15,208 nucleotides of DNA from JAVVEW01 sp032251045. Lineage in GTDB: Bacteria > Pseudomonadota > Gammaproteobacteria > Methylococcales > Methylomonadaceae. The stretch's first letter is position 1; the number at the start of each line of letters is the position of its first letter. The position numbers and the translations under genes are program-made. The DNA is taken from the NCBI GenBank assembly GCA_032251045.1, contig JAVVEW010000061.1, forward strand, positions 1-15,208. The letters run 5' to 3'. The notes below the pieces were generated by a model. It did not search any database. It saw nothing but the letters and a program-made list of their open reading frames with translations, and was not told the origin of the DNA. Positions 6,411 to 14,679 of the stretch are shown one piece after another.

Positions 6411-8624
6411 TCAGTCCTGGAAGAAATACTTGGCAGGCATGGGTTTGTTGTAGAAATAGCCTTGGCCCAGTTGACAGCCGGCTGCGCGCAGATACTGCGC
6501 CTGGGCTGCGTCTTCAATACCCTCGGCCACAATTTCCAGGTGCATTTGTTGGGCAATGGCAATCACCGAATCGACAATGATTTTGTCGTCGTCATCGACC
6601 AGAATGTCGCGGACAAAGCTGCGGTCAACTTTGATGGTATCGATAGGGAATCTCTTCAGATAGGTTAGCGACGAATAGCCGGTACCAAAATCATCCAGGG
6701 CGACTTTAACGCCCAGTGCTTTAAGCTCCAGCAATACGTCGATGACCTGATTCATGTTTGCCATCATCATGGTTTCGGTGATTTCAACTTCCAGGCACGA
6801 GCCAGGCAGTTTAAGTGCGGACAAGGTGGTGTCAATAAACGCGGCCAGGCCAGGCTTCTGGAATTGCCGCGCCGATAAGTTAACGCAGATTTTTTTCAGA
6901 TGGGTTCGGCCCTGTTGTCGCCAGTTAAGAAATTGCAGCAGCGCTTGCTGTAACACCCATTCACCGATGCTTAAGATCAGCCCGCTTTCCTCGGCAATCG
7001 GAATAAATAAATCGGGGGGAATCAGGCCTTGCTCCGGATGCTGCCAGCGAATCAAGGCTTCAAAGCCAACAATTTCTGCGTCGGCTTTCAGATCGACCAT
7101 GGGCTGGTAGTAAACGCGCAGTTGTTGTTGGTTGATGGCGTCACGTAACTGACTTTCCAGCAAGTTGCGTTGCATCGAGGCCTGACGGTGTTCGGGGGCA
7201 AAATGCTGGCAGGTATTGCGTCCCATGGCTTTGGCCTGGTACATGGCTGCATCGGCGTTTTTGATCAAGGCTTCGACCGAATCACCATCCTCGGGATACA
7301 GTGCGTAGCCCAGGCTGGCTGATGTCGAAAAAGGATTGCCGGCCAGATCAAAAGGCGCCTGCAAGGCATCGATGATTTTGAGGGCGATCGTTTGGCTGCC
7401 TTGTAAGGCGTTGTGCTGGTCAGTAAAACCGGTCAGCAGAATGGCGAATTCGTCACCGCCAAAACGCGCCACTGTGTCGCTGGTGCGGGTACACTGGGTC
7501 AGAATTTTGGCGACGGCTTCCAGTAACAAGTCGCCACAAAAATGGCCCAGAGTGTCGTTCAGTATCTTGAAGCGATCCAGGTCAATGAAAAATACTACAA
7601 GCCACTGTTGGTTACGCATGGCCTGGGTGATGCTGAGTTTAAGGCGATCCTGAAACAGGGTGCGGTTGGGCAGCCCGGTCAGCTGGTCATAGTAGGCCAG
7701 ATGTTCGATTTGTTTTTGATGTTGTTTGTGTTCGGTAATGTCGGAAAAAATACCGATGTAGAACTGGGTGCGGCCATATTGGTCATCAACGCGGGAAATA
7801 TTCAGCCATTCGGCATATATGTCGCCGTCTTTGCGCCGGTTCCAGATTTCACCTTGCCAATGGCCGCGCTTATCGACATCGTTCCACAGTGATTGATAAA
7901 AGAAGGTATTTTGTCGTCCTGAGGACAAAATGGTGGGGTTTTGGCCGATGACATCGGCGCTTTTATAGCCGGTGACCGCAGTGAATGCGGGATTGACTTT
8001 CAGTATGGTGCGTTCGGCATCGGTAATCATGATGCCTTGCTGACTGTATTCAAAAACGGTTGCGGCCAGTTGTAGCTCCTGGGCCATGCGCTTTTGTTCG
8101 GTCATATCCATCATTGCGACCAGCAGGCTGGGGTGTTGCCGGGCATCTGCGCTATGCAGTAAGCGTCCGGTCAGGGCAACCTCCACGGTGCGCTTTTCAC
8201 TATCCAGCAACCGCAGCTCCAGCGTTTTGCCTTCTGGTTTTTTGAAAAACGCAGCATATCGGCCATGCCAGATGGTCAAGTCCGGCTGATAAACAAACAG
8301 CGAAAATAACTGGTTCAGTACTTCCGGTATCGTGCGCTTGAGCAGCGCCAATGACCAGCGGTTCAGTTGCAGGATGCGGCCTTGCCCGTCCAGGCGCAGG
8401 TAACCGAGGGGCGCTTGCTCGAACAGCTCTTGAAACGCGTTGCGCGATTCTGCCAGTGCTTGCTGGTTTTGCTGGAGCTGGGCGTTTTGCATTTCCAGTT
8501 CAATCTGGTGCACATTCAGTTCATGCAGCAATGTATGCACAATCTTCGGTGCTGATGGCTTGATCCTGGTTTGCTTTATCGCGCAACCAGGCTTCGGCAC
8601 GTTGGCGCAGACTTGAGCTGTCAT
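6411..8624 (-). CDS. PAS-PAS-GGDEF-EAL cyclic-di-GMP turnover protein (N-terminus probably frameshifted)
   Basis: This cytoplasmic signalling protein of 737 residues has no membrane segment. In order it has LHELNVHQIELEMQN, a helical lead typical of such proteins (about 33-47), PAS 1 (about 61-175), PAS 2 (187-297), GGDEF (about 308-470) and EAL (about 485-735). The diguanylate cyclase active site GGDEF is intact (389-393), and the product-inhibition RxxD site is present as RTSD (380-383), five residues before it. The phosphodiesterase domain keeps GFEALIRW (520-527), VNLSARQF, EITET, DDFGTGYSSL (644-653), KVDRSF and EGIE, so both activities look possible. The first 21 residues of this frame look like out-of-frame translation; the likely true N-terminus is in another frame (see 8521-8643). 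No Shine-Dalgarno supports the ATG at 8624. It follows the CheB-CheR gene and is probably functionally linked to it. Confidence 0.9.
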   Translation of the reverse strand: MTAQVCANVPKPGCAIKQTRIKPSAPKIVHTLLHELNVHQIELEMQNAQLQQNQQALAESRNAFQELFEQAPLGYLRLDGQGRILQLNRWSLALLKRTIPEVLNQLFSLFVYQPDLTIWHGRYAAFFKKPEGKTLELRLLDSEKRTVEVALTGRLLHSADARQHPSLLVAMMDMTEQKRMAQELQLAATVFEYSQQGIMITDAERTILKVNPAFTAVTGYKSADVIGQNPTILSSGRQNTFFYQSLWNDVDKRGHWQGEIWNRRKDGDIYAEWLNISRVDDQYGRTQFYIGIFSDITEHKQHQKQIEHLAYYDQLTGLPNRTLFQDRLKLSITQAMRNQQWLVVFFIDLDRFKILNDTLGHFCGDLLLEAVAKILTQCTRTSDTVARFGGDEFAILLTGFTDQHNALQGSQTIALKIIDALQAPFDLAGNPFSTSASLGYALYPEDGDSVEALIKNADAAMYQAKAMGRNTCQHFAPEHRQASMQRNLLESQLRDAINQQQLRVYYQPMVDLKADAEIVGFEALIRWQHPEQGLIPPDLFIPIAEESGLILSIGEWVLQQALLQFLNWRQQGRTHLKKICVNLSARQFQKPGLAAFIDTTLSALKLPGSCLEVEITETMMMANMNQVIDVLLELKALGVKVALDDFGTGYSSLTYLKRFPIDTIKVDRSFVRDILVDDDDKIIVDSVIAIAQQMHLEIVAEGIEDAAQAQYLRAAGCQLGQGYFYNKPMPAKYFFQD

Positions 8625-8643
8625 TCGGTGTTTTGTTGCTCAT
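8521..8643 (-). pseudogene. Out-of-frame N-terminal segment of the GGDEF-EAL gene (apparent +1 frameshift)
   Basis: A second minus-strand frame starting with ATG at 8643 encodes MSNKTPNDSSSLRQRAEAWL and continues RDKANQDQ before drifting to a stop at 8521. Proteins of this PAS/GGDEF type commonly begin with a short LRxRAExxLR helix followed a few residues later by LLHELxVHQIELEMQN. Here the first half is in this frame and the second half is in the frame of the 6411-8624 gene, one base further on. Joining them between about 8545 and 8580 gives a protein of roughly 743 residues with the expected N-terminus. I see no homopolymer at the junction. A real mutation, a sequence error or, less likely, programmed frameshifting are all possible. 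Confidence 0.65.
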
Positions 8644-8716
8644 GCGTGAGTTTCTGGTTGGATTCTGAAGGTGAGCTGCGTGTGCATCATCCATGGCCAC
8701 GATTACGCCACAGGAT

Positions 8717-8749
8717 AAAAACCATTTCAATATAGCAGAAATTGGTTTT
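8717..8749 (-). terminator. AT-rich hairpin after the CheB-CheR gene, possible weak terminator
   Basis: On the minus strand AAAACCAATTTC pairs with GAAATGGTTTT (one bulged base) around a 9-base loop, and the stem runs into five T residues. It begins inside the stop codon of the CheB-CheR gene. The stem is AT-rich and therefore weak, so it may attenuate transcription between the two signalling genes rather than end it. Confidence 0.4.
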
Positions 8750-11700
8750 AGGCGAGACGTTCGCTGAATGCCAGCATCAGGGGTTCGCCTTTGGCGTCAC
8801 CGAGCACCTGAATGGTGGCGATAACACTGACCGGCGGCTGATTTTTACGGTAACGCCGAGTGGTCAGGGTTGCCGAACGCGCCGGGGCGCTGCGTAATTG
8901 CTCCAGTAAATCGGCCAGCGCGGTACGTTCTGTCTCAGGGGTCCAGTCCAGCAATTTGCGACCGATGGCTTCGTTTTTCAGCCAGCCGTAGTTTTGTTCG
9001 GCGCCTTTGTTCCAGGCGCTGATGTGGCCATCGGGGTCAAGCAAAACCAGCACGTCTTCGGTGTCCAGTACCAGGGTGGCCAGATGTTGCAGGCAGTTGA
9101 CACAATCGCGCTTGAATTGCTGAGTATGCCGGGTCAGGTCGCGTTCAATCAGGGCTAATAGCTCTTCTCCGGGTTGGTCGGCAAAGAGTACGGTGGCGCT
9201 GATCGAGACATTGAACAAGGTGCCATTGCGATGACGACGTTGTCCTTCGAAAGAGGGGATATGCTGCTTTTGCTGAAAAGTTGCCAGTAGTTCCGGGGCC
9301 AATGGCGGGCTTTGGTCAGGCAGTAACTTGGTAAACGCCTCGCCGATCAGTTCGCGCCGGGGATAGCCATAGAGTTTTTCCGCGCCACGATTGAATAGCA
9401 TAATCTGGCCTGTGCTGTTTTGTAGGGTAATGGCGTCTTCGGCATCTAGAACCAGTTGGGTCAGGCGTTTGCGTTCGTCCTGATCGCGTTGTTTTAGCGC
9501 AGTTTCGGTCATTTTAAGACGGTCGATATTGACGAAGGTCAGAATGATACCGGCATAGATATGATCGGCCACCTGGTAAGGCAAAATGCGCAATAGATAC
9601 CAATGATCATCGGAGGTTTTAACTTCCTGTTCCAGAGTCTTGTGCCATTCGCCGACATGCTGGAGGTGAGTGTCCAGGTCGATATCGAGCAAGGTGTGCG
9701 AAAGGTGGAAAAAGGGCCGGCCAATGTCAGTAGGGCGCAGATGAAAGATTTTTTCCAGTGGCGGGGTGTAGCGCCGTACATCCAGATTTTCATCCAGGAA
9801 CAAGGTGGCGATGCGCGTGCTGTTGAAAAGGTTGTCCAGGTCGTTGTTGGATAAGGTTAGTTCGTTGATTTTTCCCTGGTATTCGGTGTTGACGGTGTAA
9901 AGCTCTTCGTTTACCGATTGCAGCTCTTCATTAGTGCTTTGCAGTTCTTCATTGCTGGCCAGTAGCTCTTCATTAGTGGCTTGCAGTTCCTCATTGGAGG
10001 TTTCCAGCTCTTCCACGGTGGCTTGCAGGTTTTCGCGGGTGAATTGCAGCTCTTGTTCCAGGTCGCTGATGCGTTGCTGGGCATCCTGGGCGATGTCGTA
10101 GTCCTTGCTCGAATCATGGTCAGTACTACTGGCGGCGTCATACAGCATAATCGCCAGCAAGGCGCTTTGGTCGCGTTTGCCCGGCAGGCGTTTGATGGTG
10201 ATGGTGACCCGACGCAGGTTTTCATCCGTTTTCATCTGAATATTGCTCAGGGTGATTTGAGGCTGACCTTTCAAGACTTTGTTAACACCGGTGGCAATGG
10301 CGATTGACAAGGCTTTGTGTACAATTTTGGTCACGTCATTGCTGACTTTTCCGGTAGGGAAGCGCAGATATTCACGACTGTCGCCAAAGACATGGGTGAC
10401 TTCCAGTTGCTCGTTGACCAGCAGGGTAAACGGTACCAGATCGCCGCAAACGCTTTGTAGAAAACGTTCCAGCATACGTTCGCCATGTTGCTGTGAATTG
10501 AATGGCCGGCTGCCTGAAAGCGTGCGGGAAACGCCAAAATCAGGGCTGGCGAGGGCGTCTCTGCTTTCTTCATGGCTGTGGCGTCGGAAGTTGCCCTTGG
10601 TGCGAAACAATTTGGCTTTGTTGCTGACCGATTCAAATTGGTCGGTGAGCTCGCCAATGGATTCGCTGGTGCCTAGCAGCAAAAAACTGTTGCGAACCAA
10701 GGAGAAAGAAAATAACTCCAGGATTTTTTTCTGCAACACCGGTTGCAGATAAATCAGTACGTTACGGCAGCTGATCAGATGAATGTGGGTGAAGGGCGGG
10801 TCTTTGATCAGGTTGTGCCTGGCAAAGACCACCATTTCGCGAATCTGTGGCACGATTTGAAAATTCTCACCCTTATGATGAAAGTATTTATGCAGCAGCT
10901 CAGGCGGGACATCGGCGGCGATGCTTTCGGGGTAAAGGCCGGCGCTGGCTTTTTCAACGGCTTTCTGGTCAATGTCGGTGGCGAACAGTTTTACCCGGTA
11001 GTGGCGACCACTTTGTTCACGATATTCGGCCAGCAACATGGCCAGTGAGTAGGCTTCTTCGCCGGTTGAACAACCGGCAACCCAGACGCGGACTTCCTCG
11101 TTCGGGTGCAGCTGGTTGATGATGTTGGGCAATCCGTGTTGCTGCATTTGCTCAAACACAAAGTGATCGCGAAAAAAACAGGTCACGCCAATCAGCAGCT
11201 CCTGATAAAGCACGGTTAATTCTTGTGGGTTTTGCTCCAGAAAGCGAATATAGGCATCAAGGTCGGGTAATTGATTGACGGTGATGCGGCGTTCGATGCG
11301 CCGGGTGACGGTATTTGGTTTGTAGTAGGTGAAGTCCAGCTTGGCGTGTTCGCGCAGCATGGCAAAAATACGCGTGAGCGCGGTGGTGCCAGTGTCGGTT
11401 AATGCGGCGGGTTCATGGGGAGCAGAATAGGGGTGTTCGATAAAAGACAGAAGCTCGGCCGGCATGTGCGTGGGCGGCAGAATGAAATCGGCAAGGCCGG
11501 TGGCGATGACATTTTTGGGCATGCCGCTGAAGCGTGCGGAATGTTCATCTTGCGCGACCACCATGCCGCCATGCTCTTTAATGGCGCGAATGCCGCGGGT
11601 GCCGTCACTGCCGGTGCCCGAGAGAATAACGGCAATGGCGCGTTCCTGGTAATCTTCAGCCAGTGATTTGAGGAAAATATCAACGGGCAGATTCAGGCCT

Positions 11701-12020
11701 TCATTGCGCACCTGCTCGGTCAGCAGTAGCTTGCCATGAAAAATGGTCAGATTATGTTTAGGAGGAATCAGGTACACCTGGTTAGCCTCGACCACCATGC
11801 CTTCTTCAATGCGCTTGACCGGCATCTGGGTGTGTTTGGAGAGTAGTTCGGCCATCAGGCTTTTGTAGTCTGGCGATAAATGCTGCACTACGACAAACGA
11901 CAGGCCTGAGTGAGCCTGCATGTTTTTGAAGAAGGCTTCAATGGCTTCCAGGCCGCCGGCCGAGGCGCCGATACCGACGACATGGCTGGGGCTGTTAACG
12001 TTATCCGAATTCAATGTCAT
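8748..12020 (-). CDS. CheB-CheR fusion with coiled coil and PAS domains
   Basis: This 1090-residue soluble fusion combines both enzymes of chemoreceptor adaptation. The N-terminal CheB methylesterase (about 13-195) has the catalytic triad S20 (GIGASAGG), H47 (VVVQHLSP) and D139 (SGTGSDGT). The CheR methyltransferase (about 215-475) shows TCFFRD, the SAM-binding WVAGCSTGEEAYS (313-325), FATDID (346-351) and LISCRNVLIYL (415-425), with His414 where many relatives have Asp. A PAS-like segment (about 510-630), a heptad coiled coil (about 645-730) and three further PAS-like regions (about 727-850, 880-990, 1000-1088) follow. There is no response-receiver, kinase or output domain. I choose the ATG at 12020 because GIGASAGG follows it closely; an open extension to 12224 is unlike protein and covers the argS promoter. 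No Shine-Dalgarno is visible. The next gene is the GGDEF-EAL protein, a plausible output partner. Confidence 0.93.
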   Translation of the reverse strand: MTLNSDNVNSPSHVVGIGASAGGLEAIEAFFKNMQAHSGLSFVVVQHLSPDYKSLMAELLSKHTQMPVKRIEEGMVVEANQVYLIPPKHNLTIFHGKLLLTEQVRNEGLNLPVDIFLKSLAEDYQERAIAVILSGTGSDGTRGIRAIKEHGGMVVAQDEHSARFSGMPKNVIATGLADFILPPTHMPAELLSFIEHPYSAPHEPAALTDTGTTALTRIFAMLREHAKLDFTYYKPNTVTRRIERRITVNQLPDLDAYIRFLEQNPQELTVLYQELLIGVTCFFRDHFVFEQMQQHGLPNIINQLHPNEEVRVWVAGCSTGEEAYSLAMLLAEYREQSGRHYRVKLFATDIDQKAVEKASAGLYPESIAADVPPELLHKYFHHKGENFQIVPQIREMVVFARHNLIKDPPFTHIHLISCRNVLIYLQPVLQKKILELFSFSLVRNSFLLLGTSESIGELTDQFESVSNKAKLFRTKGNFRRHSHEESRDALASPDFGVSRTLSGSRPFNSQQHGERMLERFLQSVCGDLVPFTLLVNEQLEVTHVFGDSREYLRFPTGKVSNDVTKIVHKALSIAIATGVNKVLKGQPQITLSNIQMKTDENLRRVTITIKRLPGKRDQSALLAIMLYDAASSTDHDSSKDYDIAQDAQQRISDLEQELQFTRENLQATVEELETSNEELQATNEELLASNEELQSTNEELQSVNEELYTVNTEYQGKINELTLSNNDLDNLFNSTRIATLFLDENLDVRRYTPPLEKIFHLRPTDIGRPFFHLSHTLLDIDLDTHLQHVGEWHKTLEQEVKTSDDHWYLLRILPYQVADHIYAGIILTFVNIDRLKMTETALKQRDQDERKRLTQLVLDAEDAITLQNSTGQIMLFNRGAEKLYGYPRRELIGEAFTKLLPDQSPPLAPELLATFQQKQHIPSFEGQRRHRNGTLFNVSISATVLFADQPGEELLALIERDLTRHTQQFKRDCVNCLQHLATLVLDTEDVLVLLDPDGHISAWNKGAEQNYGWLKNEAIGRKLLDWTPETERTALADLLEQLRSAPARSATLTTRRYRKNQPPVSVIATIQVLGDAKGEPLMLAFSERLA
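9897..10004 (-). repeat. Heptad repeat coding for the (x)(S/T)NEEL coiled coil
   Basis: Within the CheB-CheR gene the DNA has a 21-base periodicity encoding five successive heptads (ETSNEEL, QATNEEL, LASNEEL, QSTNEEL, QSVNEEL) and a degenerate sixth (YTVNTEY, ending just past this interval). The pattern is a known signature of this family and forms a signalling-type coiled coil between the methyltransferase half and the PAS domains. It is coding repetition, not a mobile repeat. Confidence 0.85.
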
Positions 12021-12240
12021 GACCAAAAAGATGCGTAGAGGGTTGTTTGATGTGGTCTGAGCATAACCGAAAATCAGCGGAAGTAGTATTCGGACAGCCC
12101 TTTGCCTCGTTAGATGCCGGTTTTTTGGATGAAAACTGGCTGCCGGGGTGGAAAGTTGTCTAGCGGGATGGGTTTCGGGGATAATAGCCCACTTGCTGTT
12201 TGCCCTTCCTTTAACCAGCGCCAAGCGCGTTTAGGCATTT
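12021..12240. other. Divergent intergenic region between the CheB-CheR gene and argS
   Basis: These 220 bases separate the minus-strand CheB-CheR start from the plus-strand argS start. The minus strand stays open to 12224, but the translation lacks domain character. A good promoter for argS lies at 12156-12185. I could not find a convincing promoter for the minus-strand gene; a TATGCT about 50 bases upstream lacks a -35. No operator palindrome stands out. Confidence 0.5.
12156..12185 (+). promoter_or_regulatory. Putative sigma70 promoter of argS
   Basis: TTGTCT (12156-12161, 4 of 6 to the -35 consensus) is followed after 18 bases by GATAAT (12180-12185, 5 of 6 to the -10 consensus). Transcription would start near 12192, giving a leader of about 49 bases. 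A weak TAGG (12232-12235) lies 5 bases before the argS ATG. Confidence 0.6.
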
Positions 12241-14001
12241 ATGAAAGAAAAACTGGAATCTTTGTTGGTTCAAGCCGTGGAATCTTTAATTCGGCAGGGT
12301 GTTGGCGCTGCCGACGCCGTGCCGCCGGTGCATCTTGAGCGCACCAAAGATAGTCAACATGGCGATTTTGCCAGTAACCTGGCGTTGGTTTGGGCGAAGA
12401 CTGCCAAATTACCGCCGCGTGATCTGGCGCAACGCATCATCGGCGCATTACCTGAAGATGGCGCATTGGCGCGTGTGGAAATCGCAGGGCCCGGGTTTAT
12501 CAATTTTTTCGTTGAACAAAGCGCACAAAACCAGATTGTCGCGCACATTCATGAGCAAGGCTTTGAATTTGGTTTAAGCCAGATTGGTGCGGGTAGAAAA
12601 ATTCAGATTGAATTCGTATCAGCCAACCCTACCGGCCCGCTTCATGTCGGTCATGGGCGCGGCGCGGCTTATGGGTCAGTCTTGGCCGATTTGCTGGAGG
12701 CGGTGGGCTTTGCCGTACATCGCGAATACTATGTCAATGATGCTGGGCGGCAAATGGATATTTTGGCGGTCAGTGTGTGGTTGCGCTATCTGGAGGAGTG
12801 CGGCGAAACCATAACCTTCCCGGCCAACGGTTACCGCGGCGAGTATGTGCGCATGATTGCCCGGGCATTGCTCAAGGATGCGGGCAATGCGTTGCATCAA
12901 CCGGCCAGGTCGGTGTTGCAGGGCTTGCCGGTTGATGAGGCCTTAGGCGGTGATAAGGAACTCTATATCGATGCGCTGGTGGCAAGAGCCAAACAGTTGC
13001 TCGGTGAGACGTCTTTTGCCACGGTGTTTCAGGCGGGTTTACAAGCAATCCTGGCCGACATCAAAGACGATTTAGTGGAATTTGGCGTTAGCTTTCAGGA
13101 GTGGTTTTCCGAACGGGCCTTGCTGGATACCGGGTGTGTTCAGGATGTGCTGGCCAGACTGGAAGCCGGTGGCTATCTTTATCAACAAGACGGCGCGACC
13201 TGGTTTGCTTCCACCCGCTTTGGCGATGAAAAAGACCGGGTGGTGATTCGGGAAAATGGCTTGCTGACCTATTTTGCTTCGGATATCGCTTATCATGCCA
13301 ATAAACTTGAGCGCGGCTTTACCCAGGTGATCAACATCTGGGGGGCGGATCACCATGGCTATGTCCCCAGAATCAAGGCCGCGCTGACCGCGTTAGGCTA
13401 TGATGAGAAGAAACTGACCGTGTTGCTGGTGCAATTTGCGGTGTTGTATCGGGGCACCGAGAAGGTGCAGATGTCTACCCGTTCCGGTGAATTTGTCACT
13501 TTACGGCAGTTGCGCAACGAAGTCGGCAGTGACGCGGCGCGGTTTTTCTATGTCAGTCGGCGTTCCGATCAGCATATGGATTTTGATCTTAAGCTGGCTA
13601 CGGCACGGTCTAACGATAATCCGGTCTACTATGTGCAATATGCTCATGCCCGCATTTGCAGCGTGTTCCGACAATTGGATGAAAAAGGCCTGGCCTGGGA
13701 TATCGACGCCGGTATGCAGCACTTGAACTTGCTGGCCGAGCCGCATGAAACCGCCTTGCTGACCACGCTCTCGAAATATCCGGAAGTGCTTGAGAAAGCC
13801 GCACTCAATTATGAGCCACATGCATTGATCAACTATCTGCGTGACTTGGCCACCGATTTTCACGGTCTTTATAATGCGCTGCCATTTTTGGTCGAGGAGT
13901 CTGAGACGCGTAATGTCCGGTTGAACCTGATCGATGCCGCCCGGCAAGTGCTGGCCAATGGCTTGGGGCTGTTGAAAATCAACGCGCCGGAAGTGATGTA
14001 A
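12241..14001 (+). CDS. argS: Arginine--tRNA ligase (ArgRS)
   Basis: This cytoplasmic class I synthetase charges tRNA-Arg with arginine and, as known for the family, needs the tRNA to activate the amino acid. It is 586 residues, close to the usual length. The N-terminal tRNA-binding domain (about 1-110) includes DSQHGDFASNLA and AGPGFINFF. The catalytic domain has SANPTGPLHVGHGRGA with the HIGH motif as HVGH (135-138), then EYYVNDAGRQMD, NIWGADHHGYVPRIKAA, and the KMSKS region as QMSTRSGEFVTL (MSTR at 411-414). The C-terminal helical anticodon-binding domain begins near 460 (NPVYYVQYAHARICS). It is transcribed divergently from the CheB-CheR gene and shares one base with the next gene (TAATG). 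Confidence 0.98.
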   Translation: MKEKLESLLVQAVESLIRQGVGAADAVPPVHLERTKDSQHGDFASNLALVWAKTAKLPPRDLAQRIIGALPEDGALARVEIAGPGFINFFVEQSAQNQIVAHIHEQGFEFGLSQIGAGRKIQIEFVSANPTGPLHVGHGRGAAYGSVLADLLEAVGFAVHREYYVNDAGRQMDILAVSVWLRYLEECGETITFPANGYRGEYVRMIARALLKDAGNALHQPARSVLQGLPVDEALGGDKELYIDALVARAKQLLGETSFATVFQAGLQAILADIKDDLVEFGVSFQEWFSERALLDTGCVQDVLARLEAGGYLYQQDGATWFASTRFGDEKDRVVIRENGLLTYFASDIAYHANKLERGFTQVINIWGADHHGYVPRIKAALTALGYDEKKLTVLLVQFAVLYRGTEKVQMSTRSGEFVTLRQLRNEVGSDAARFFYVSRRSDQHMDFDLKLATARSNDNPVYYVQYAHARICSVFRQLDEKGLAWDIDAGMQHLNLLAEPHETALLTTLSKYPEVLEKAALNYEPHALINYLRDLATDFHGLYNALPFLVEESETRNVRLNLIDAARQVLANGLGLLKINAPEVM

Positions 14002-14582
14002 TGGCTCGTGATTATAAACATCACGGTCGTGGTCGAAGGTCTGCGCTAGCCAAGCAGCCGGTTTTGGCCGCCTGGCGCTGGGCTTTGATTACCGGTTTGA
14101 TTATTGCCTTTGCCGTGGCGTTGTATGCGTTGACCGTGCATTATCAAAGCGCAGCGCCTGATGTTGAGCCGGTTGCAGCGCCTGTGGTCACCAAACCTGA
14201 GCCTAAGGCCGAACCGCAACCGGCCGCTAAACCCGAGTTTGAATTTTTCACTATTTTGCCAGGCCAGGAAGTGGTGGTGCCCGAGCAGGAAATGAAAGCG
14301 CGTATTCGCGAAGAAAAACACCAACTACCCGAACCGGCACGCACGGTGGGTTCTTATACCATCCAGGCGGGTTCGTTCCGTGAACCGGCCCGGGCTGAAC
14401 GGCTGAAGGCGGAATTGGCGCTGCTAGGGGTGGAGTCGCATATCGAAAAGGCTAAAGTCGGGGAGGTGTTTTGGCATCGGGTGAAGATTGGCCCCTTTCA
14501 GCAAGCACGGCAAGTAGGTGTGGTGATGCAACGTTTGAAAGAGCACGATATCAAGGCCAAGGTGACTGAAAACGCAGGTTGA
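14001..14582 (+). CDS. SPOR-domain inner-membrane protein (FtsN-like)
   Basis: This 193-residue bitopic protein has a short basic cytoplasmic tail (MARDYKHHGRGRR), one transmembrane helix (about 26-46), a Pro/Ala/Glu-rich periplasmic linker (50-78), a short block FEFFTILPGQEVVVPEQE, and a C-terminal SPOR domain (about 115-190; SYTIQAGSF at its start, WHRVKIGPF near its end). SPOR domains bind glycan strands stripped of stem peptides at the division septum, so a role in cell division or septal wall remodelling is likely. FtsN is the best-known protein of this design, and an FtsN-like gene downstream of argS is known from other gammaproteobacteria. The ATG overlaps the argS stop by one base, so translation is probably coupled. 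It is shorter than E. coli FtsN, so I give no symbol. Confidence 0.9.
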   Translation: MARDYKHHGRGRRSALAKQPVLAAWRWALITGLIIAFAVALYALTVHYQSAAPDVEPVAAPVVTKPEPKAEPQPAAKPEFEFFTILPGQEVVVPEQEMKARIREEKHQLPEPARTVGSYTIQAGSFREPARAERLKAELALLGVESHIEKAKVGEVFWHRVKIGPFQQARQVGVVMQRLKEHDIKAKVTENAG

Positions 14583-14679
14583 GAAAACACACTTCATACT
14601 TTTGATGCCGACAGTCACGACACTTGCCGAGCGTTCGGTGCAACAAAACAGTATTTCCCTAAGCTATTGTTAATCCGTC

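Noticed and set aside
6275..6562. 95-codon minus-strand frame spanning the end of the GGDEF-EAL gene and the hairpin
   Set aside because: Most of it is an alternative frame of the EAL-coding region, and the rest is the hairpin-rich gap with no motif.
9897..10004. Tandem repeat as a mobile or CRISPR-like array
   Set aside because: The 21-base period is fully explained by coding of the (S/T)NEEL heptads in a known coiled coil, and there are no spacers.
12021..12224. 68-codon N-terminal extension of the CheB-CheR gene
   Set aside because: The extra residues have no domain character, the CheB motif begins right after the ATG at 12020, and the extension would cover the argS promoter.
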